Shown here one piece after another: positions 58,169-64,000 of a DNA stretch of 64,000 nt. The notes under the pieces were generated by a model. The model was not told where the DNA came from. It was given only the letters and a program-made list of their open reading frames with translations, and did not search any database. Position numbers and translations under genes: made by a program. The stretch is taken from positions 7,502,001-7,566,000 of the forward strand of contig NC_067205.1 of NCBI RefSeq assembly GCF_026262505.1, written 5' to 3'. This DNA comes from Trichomonas vaginalis G3 (Eukaryota > Parabasalia > Trichomonadida > Trichomonadidae). Numbering within the stretch: the first letter of the stretch is position 1; each line of letters begins with the position of its first letter.

Positions 58169-58606
58169 ATGGACGTATTTGAGTATCTCTTCGAATTGAA
58201 GCAAAACAAAGTTTACACACACAAACAATACAAGTTCATTGACAGAGTAGTTCTTTACACAAACAATGGAAAATGTTATAGAATAGCAGTCTTTGCTGAA
58301 CCAAAATATTTTCATAAAGCAAAGAAAGTTGGTATAACTGAAATGGTGAAAGTTCTTGAAGCAGACAAAAATATAACAACAAAACTTACAGATATTTCTA
58401 AAGGTAAGTTTTTAATACAATATTATATCAAAACTGGCGTACTGTCAATATTTGACGGAGAGAAGTCAGTTCAAGAACAACTTACTGACCTGCTGCCAAA
58501 ATCTGCTCGATGGAAGCTGTCGTTATACCAATCTGAGGAGCCCCAGCAGGTTTCATCGAACGAATCTCAAAAAGCATCTTCCGTGAAAAGTGCTATTGTT
58601 TTGTAA
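58169..58606 (+). CDS. Polinton 2 protein of 145 aa, unknown
   Basis: MDVFEYLFELKQNKVYTHKQ, beta-rich centre (RVVLYTNNGKCYRIAVFAEP) and a Ser/Gln-rich end. Shares the divergent promoter with the CCG protein and abuts the convergent capsid gene. No family recognised. Confidence 0.45.
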   Translation: MDVFEYLFELKQNKVYTHKQYKFIDRVVLYTNNGKCYRIAVFAEPKYFHKAKKVGITEMVKVLEADKNITTKLTDISKGKFLIQYYIKTGVLSIFDGEKSVQEQLTDLLPKSARWKLSLYQSEEPQQVSSNESQKASSVKSAIVL

Positions 58607-60079
58607 ACTTCTTTGCTTTCAATTCATCTGGACCGTCTCTGTCACCAGTATATTGTATTTGAACTGTACCAACATTGAAATACCACCCATAAAGTCTTCT
58701 GAGTCAGCAAATGGAATGCCAAGCAAAAGTTTGAACGGTCTCCATTTGTATATTGAGTTTTTTGACCTCCTGCATGAGTCCATACTTTCACATATGGCAT
58801 AATAGAACTTTGCATTTCAGGGTTAATGGTTGTTGTGAAGTTGTTTGTTAAAGTTCATAGCATCTAATGTCAAGTTGTATGACCTCATATCCTCAACTGC
58901 TAGAATATTCTTCTCTTGGATAATATTTGCCATCTATGTTTATATGATATTTAATACCAGGGTTTGTAGAAACAAGAATAGTCATTTATAGTTCGTCTGA
59001 ACAGTAACATAGTATCTGCATGTTTCATTGCAGTTGTTAAAGCAATATCTGTTCTTGCACCTGGGTCAGCACTTTGGTTTCCAACTTCACCTGCAAAGTC
59101 TTTTGACAGATATTTGGTGTATAGGGAACATAAGTGGAACTGCAATATATTTGGCAGCTAAAGCATTTGAAATATCTGGGTCCAAATATAGACTGCAAGT
59201 CTGCTTTCTATTCTCTTGCATTTCAAATTTTTCGCATGTGAACTTAACTGGGTCCCAAGCAGTTCCAGCAGCATTGAAATAATAGTTTACTTCAGTGTTG
59301 AGGTTTGAGAAACCAAAGTCTAAGTCAACTTTGTCTTTGCAAAAGTCGGCGAATGACGTTTTATTTGTTCCTCTACTCTGTAAGAGTGAATGGGTCTTGT
59401 GTTGGTGCAATGACTAAGTTATTTTTGCTTGGAGTAAGTTCGATAGAAATTTTTCCTGCCAGTTTGGCAAGTATCTTAAAAACCTGAAGATGAGAAAGAT
59501 GACAAAGGAACTCTAAGTTTCAGTTTTACTTTGGTTACTGCTGCTGCAGTTTGTCCAGAAAGGTCAACATAAACTCCTGGAACGTTAGGGTCAAGTCTTC
59601 TTATTTTCTCAATAGTTGCATACTGGTCTGTTTGTTCTCTAGCTTGTGGTTGTACTGAGTTTCTCAAAGCGAACCATTCATAGTTTGCCCATGTTACTGT
59701 TGAACTAAGTCAGAGTTAGAATATATCTTATATCCCATGAAAACTTTGGAGCATATTGGTATCCGACATAGAAAATTCCATTGCAACCTTTCTTGTCAGA
59801 CAACTTGGCAGAAGGTTTTATTTCAATGTCTTGTTCCACGTATAAGAAAGAGTTGTCAATAGAAATTATATGAAACCTGTCGCAAGCAATATCTACTGTT
59901 GTTGAAGAACCTTCTCCAAACTCACCTACGTTTCCATAAGAAACAGCAGTTGTATATTCGTAAGTTCCAGGAACTATTTCTGACCTTCTAATGGCATTGT
60001 CGCATTCGTTATACCATTCGGAAACATTTCCATTCATGGCATCCAAAACTGTTGGCGTTATATTCTGAGCGGCGTACAT
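58607..60079 (-). pseudogene. major capsid protein candidate, double-jelly-roll type (broken)
   Basis: Starts MYAAQNITPTVLDAMNGNVS and carries beta-rich segments such as GNVGEFGEGSSTTVDIACDR, IDNSFLYVEQDIEIKPSAKL and DPNVPGVYVDLSGQTAAAVT. Size, place beside minor capsid genes and composition fit the Polinton major capsid gene. Broken in several places, about four to six. Confidence 0.55.
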
Positions 60080-60111
60080 TTCATATGGGTAAAAATATAG
60101 AATAGTTGGAT

Positions 60112-63100
60112 TTATATGTCATAATAGAACCCACGTGGACCAAGCTTTACTTTCTTCCTGACTGAGTTTTTAACTCTTCTTTTTCCTTCATTGCCACTAC
60201 TTTCACTAGATGAAGTTACTTCTTCACTACTTTCACTTTGTTCTACTCTTCTTCTTTGGTGTCGCTTTGGTAACTTGCCCTCTGCTTCAAGTTGTTGCAT
60301 CTTTGCCTCATGTTCACCTAGTATGTTGCAAATTTCCCATGTCCTTTTTGCCTTTGGGCTCTGGTCGCCCATCTCAGGTAACCTATATCCTAGAAAGAGT
60401 TTGTCATAGTTTGTATTTGAGTCTTCGCGTATTGTTTGCATGACTCTTCCTGAGTTTCCGGTTCAAGCTCTTCAAACAGTGCTGTCCATATGGAATAAGC
60501 TCGTTTCCAAATATATGTTTTTGTAGCCATTCTGGTTTTCTTTCCATGTTACCAACTATATCTTTTGTGAATGGGAAAGCTTTTACCCAATCTTTCAGTC
60601 TTGCGTCGTTTATTTCTGTAGTTGGTTTTATTTTGTCAAGGAACATGTTTTTCAATACTAACATTTCATTTGGTACTGTCCATTTGAGTTTTCTTAAATA
60701 TTCATCCCTTCTCAGTTCATTGTCTGCAAAGTAAGTTTTTATGACATTTTGTAAACTTTCATTTGCAAGGTCATGTACAATAGGTTCTCTTCCTCTCCCT
60801 CCCTAACTTTCTTTCTAAACTCTTCACCAAATATACCATCTCTATGGTTCTGTGTAGTTCTTTGAGATAAATGTTCTAGAACGTCAGGTGTTATATTTCC
60901 ATCAGCCATGTTCATTTCATACTGGTCCAAAATATCTGCATGTTTCATATCTTTCAATGGCATTAAAGCCGCGCTTAAAATACCAGCTATATCTGGTTCA
61001 CCATTGACTTCCATTGCGTCTACAACTTCTTGGAATTGTGGTTGTAAGTTTATGAACCACCTATCCGGGTTAGCTTTATGACCCCATCTCATTGTAGTTC
61101 CATCGTCTGCAGAAACAAAAGTAGGTTTGTTTCCATCTTGGTTAGGTTCTGAATGAACTTTAAACAATGTTTCATTTCTATATGTTTTTGAAATTTAACC
61201 TTTTATTTTCACCGAGTTCATCCAAGATTGAACGTTAAATGCTCGTAAGTAAAAAGGGTTGTTGTATTTGTGTACATTTTCTTTCAGTACTTCCATTCTA
61301 TGCTGAATATTTTCATCTGGTGTTGGAGTCTTTTGTATGTCGGCAAACATTTTTCGATATTCTTCTACTATGTCAGCCGAATTTTTTTTTAGACTCTTGG
61401 AAATATTCCATATTCTCCGCATACTCTTGTTGAGGGTCAAGATTTTTCGGCTGTTCCAAATCTTCATCTAGTTCTGTGAAGTTAGTTTCCAAAGGAAGGA
61501 CTTGTTCGTTTCCTTCAGGCTCTTCTAGCTGTTGTTGCTGAACTATTTCTTCCATGTCTGGTTGTATCTGAACTTCTTCCTGTGGAGTTTCTTGTACCTC
61601 ATCTGCTGGCATTTCATATATTCCGAGACCGTTTTCAACAAGTTCCCTTTCTAAGTCATCCGGACTCATAAACCTTTCTTCTTTCGTTCCGTCTCTATTT
61701 TTTACGCGTTTCATGAAGAGAGTTAAATTGTCATTTAGCTCTGACATCAAATATCTCGGAGTAAATTCGTTCATGTCATTTGGATGATATGCTATTAAAT
61801 CATATCCCTTAGCGAGCTTGTATTTTCCAGGTTTGAGATTATATCCCCTTTGGTGCAGAGCCATAAAGCTAAATAGGTTCGGGTCAGTATTTCCATCCTT
61901 GAACTTTCTAATAGCTTCTTTATATCTGTCACTAAAGTCAATACTATCTGGGTAACCATAGTCTTCTTTAAGCATTTTTAAGAATTCTTGGTTTCCTTGT
62001 TCTCTACTTCTTTTATGTCCTTGCTCTGTTTGTGGTTGTTGTTGTGCAGGGTTTTGAACTGTTGGTTGTTGTGCTGGTTGTGGAGGTGGTTGTTGTGCAG
62101 GGTTTTGAACTGTTGGTTGTGGAGGTGGTTGTTGTTGTTGTTGTTGTGTTGGTTTTGGTGCATGCCTGTGTCTGTGTCCATGTGACGATGTAAATGTGTT
62201 AGGTAGTCCTGGTGCAGGTGCTTCTCTTGGAGGGTTTGGTGGTATATAAGTTCCACTAGCTAGTATATAAGTTCCACCAGCTGGTACATAAGTTCCACCA
62301 GCTGGCACATATGTTCCATCTGCAGCGTAATGTCCTACCTGACTTTTCGTTTTTAAGAAAGCATTTACTAGGTCTGTTTTGGTCTGTTGTAACTCTTTTT
62401 CTTGACTTTTCACAACAGTTGCTCTAACGGCGTCATAGGCACTTTGAACTGCCTGTCTCGTTGCTGCATCTGTTATTTTCGTCATATTTTGTGCTACTTC
62501 TTTTAACTCTTTGTCGAAACCTTCAGACTTCAGTTTCTTTCCAGATGAGAAATCGTTCACTTGTTTCACCTTACTATGAAGAGCTTCGAAGGCGTTCTTA
62601 AAGTCAGCATTCGTTAAAGCTTCATTTGAACTGTCTTCATCCGCTTGTATTTTGTCCTTATTGACCCTATAAGCTGGGCTGCTTTAGCGTTGGCTTGGGC
62701 ATCTAACCAGTCATTGTTAGCTTTTATATATTCGCGCTTTTCATTGCCTTTTGCATGGCTGCGTCGTTATTTTTACTTTCTTGTGCTAAGTTTTCATACT
62801 GTACGGTTTGGTTTTGCAACTGTAAAAGTTTTTCTGCCTTTACATTTGCTTCAACTCCTTTTTATACTCATCGCTATCCATATATGTCTTCAGGGCTTTT
62901 TGTTTTATCTCTTCATCTTTCAGTACTTTATATCGAGTAGTATGGTTTTTCAAATTTATGACATCTTGTTCCATTTTTGCTACTTCTGCTGCTTTTTCTG
63001 ACACTTTTTTCGCATATTGTCCTGTACTTAGTTCTTTCAGTTGTTCTTCTTTCTTCTTTTTCTCTACGTTTAACTCATTGAGTTTCTTTGTGTGTCTGTC

Positions 63101-63457
63101 ATATTCTAGTTTCTTTTCGTTTTCACCTATTTGCTTCTGTATGTCTATGTTTGACTTTTTGACATCTGCTATTTGATTTTTGAGTGAACTCAAATTCATT
63201 TGACTTTGAGGGTTATAGGCTGTTCCGTCTGCAGCTCCACCATAGCCTGCCATTTTCGCTAAAAGTGCCGCTCTTAAACCTCCACTCTGTGCACCAACAA
63301 CTCGGTTTAAAAGCATAGGATTGCTTGACATTTGTTGCAACATAGTGGGGTCATTCAGCATTTGTTGTTGCAACTGTTGTTGTGGTGTCAGTCTTACTAT
63401 TGGATGTTTCAATGCTCTCTTCCTCTTACGTATATTCTTACGTAGCTTACGTGGCAT
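60112..63457 (-). pseudogene. large structural/core gene with coiled coil and Pro/Gln repeats (broken)
   Basis: Begins next to the right TIR with MPRKLRKNIRKRKRALKHPI, a strongly basic end, followed by Gln/Met-rich and long coiled-coil segments (IQKQIGENEKKLEYDRHTKK). Then come ALA/GTY-P repeats (YVPAGGTYVPAGGTY), a His-rich HGHRHRHAP patch and Gln-Pro tracts. Later parts contain RGYNLKPGKYKLAKGYDLIA and a Ser-rich, basic end (SSSESSGNEGKRRVKNS). Could be a large core/scaffold protein. About five breaks; whether it is one gene or two is not settled. Confidence 0.45.
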
Positions 63458-63481
63458 TTTAAGTGAAGTTAAAAAGCGGTT

Positions 63482-63548
63482 TTATACTAAACATCTTCGG
63501 GGCTAGAGGGCACGAAGTGCCTGGAAGCCCCAATACCTTTTTTTTTTT
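63482..63548. repeat. right TIR of Polinton 2 with nested GC hairpin
   Basis: Inverted copy of 39648-39713; hairpin core 63499-63531 has outer GGGGCT/AGCCCC and inner GGCAC/GTGCC. Followed by the target copy TAAACA (63549-63554). Confidence 0.9.
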
Positions 63549-63554
63549 TAAACA

Positions 63555-64000
63555 ATAATACTTTGTCTGGAGAATTAAATTTGTGCTATCCAATTGTCAA
63601 TTCTTTGAATTTTTTATAAAATGCACGATATTCCGACATTAGCCTCTTTAAATATAAACTACATGCATCACAATATTAGTATGTAATGGCATTAAAGCGA
63701 ATTTCCTAATTTCTTCTCAATTTAATTCCTAGAAAAACTTAGGAATTAATGATTGGAAATAGGTCAAAAAATTCCTAATATAAAATTCATACTTATAATA
63801 AAATCAAAATTCGAAAATATCTATTTTTCAAAACATGCATCCAGAAGCAAAAAAAAATAGGAAAAAATCATGTTCTTATAAAACTCGCTGATTTTGCAAT
63901 TTTTATGTGATTTGAAGTGATAGAATATATTATCATCTTATTAAAACATATACTTCATTGTTACATTCACAAAATATTAATCAGAACACTAGGAAAAGTG
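63555..64000. other. host intergenic
   Basis: AT-rich sequence to the end of the window. No gene, repeat or RNA seen. Confidence 0.5.

Larger units (their letters stand above)
39648..63548. mobile_element. Polinton/Maverick element 2 (fossil, decayed)
   Basis: About 23.9 kb, bounded by inverted termini (A-run then GGTATTGGGGCTTCCAGG) and a perfect 6-bp duplication TAAACA (39642-39647 and 63549-63554); the A/T runs make the exact edge uncertain by a base or two. Parts: adenine methyltransferase, fibre, integrase, amphipathic small proteins, two paralogous 282/286-aa proteins, HNH endonuclease, polymerase-like remnant, KilA-N genes with repeat arrays, packaging ATPase, SF3 helicase, penton-like and major capsid genes, and a large structural gene. 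Broken in many genes, perhaps a dozen or more breaks; older than element 1, although the duplication is still exact. Confidence 0.92.

Overview
This AT-rich window looks like a chromosome segment of a trichomonad (parabasalid) protist such as Trichomonas or Tritrichomonas; the species is an inference. The host genes have no visible introns and use the standard code. One resembles the initiator-binding domain family known from Trichomonas. The segment also carries two large Polinton/Maverick elements, which are abundant in that lineage.

Layout. 1-7912 (minus): a giant RNF213/mysterin-like AAA gene that runs off the left edge. 7913-10910: intergenic DNA with tandem and inverted repeats. 10911-29764: Polinton 1 (about 18.9 kb), with about 820-bp terminal inverted repeats (TIRs) that each contain a gene, and a perfect 6-bp target duplication ATTGAA. 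29771-39641: host genes (CAAX-tailed adenylate/UMP-CMP kinase, UEV-like protein, initiator-binding-domain-like protein, two-repeat Myb protein, GT61-like glycosyltransferase, C2-like protein, EF-hand protein, AMMECR1). 39648-63548: Polinton 2 (about 23.9 kb), with about 65-bp TIRs built around a nested GC hairpin and a 6-bp duplication TAAACA. 63555-64000: intergenic.

Polinton 1 carries a protein-primed DNA polymerase B with an internal HNH-like domain, a retroviral-type integrase, a packaging ATPase, a major capsid protein, a penton-like protein, a phage-collar fibre, a KilA-N gene and several small proteins. Polinton 2 carries an adenine methyltransferase, fibre, integrase, packaging ATPase, SF3 helicase, capsid genes and a large structural gene, but only a broken polymerase-like remnant. 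Both are treated as fossils. Element 1 looks young (near-identical TIRs, perhaps six to eight breaks in all). Element 2 is more decayed (perhaps a dozen or more breaks).

Most interesting signals: (1) a family of tiny nested GC hairpins scattered through element 1, some inside reading frames, also forming the TIR cores of element 2; (2) a KilA-N gene cassette with the same 5' and 3' flanks in two otherwise divergent elements, bracketed by hairpin repeats in one and lying beside arrays built from KilA-N gene fragments in the other; (3) 16-21 bp divergent spacers that must act as two-way promoters; (4) three tiny proteins in element 1 sharing an (I/L)(I/L)T-x3-(L/M)-x-K-(L/M)2 motif; (5) a bacteriophage tail-collar fibre module shared by the two elements; (6) different replication modules in the two elements.
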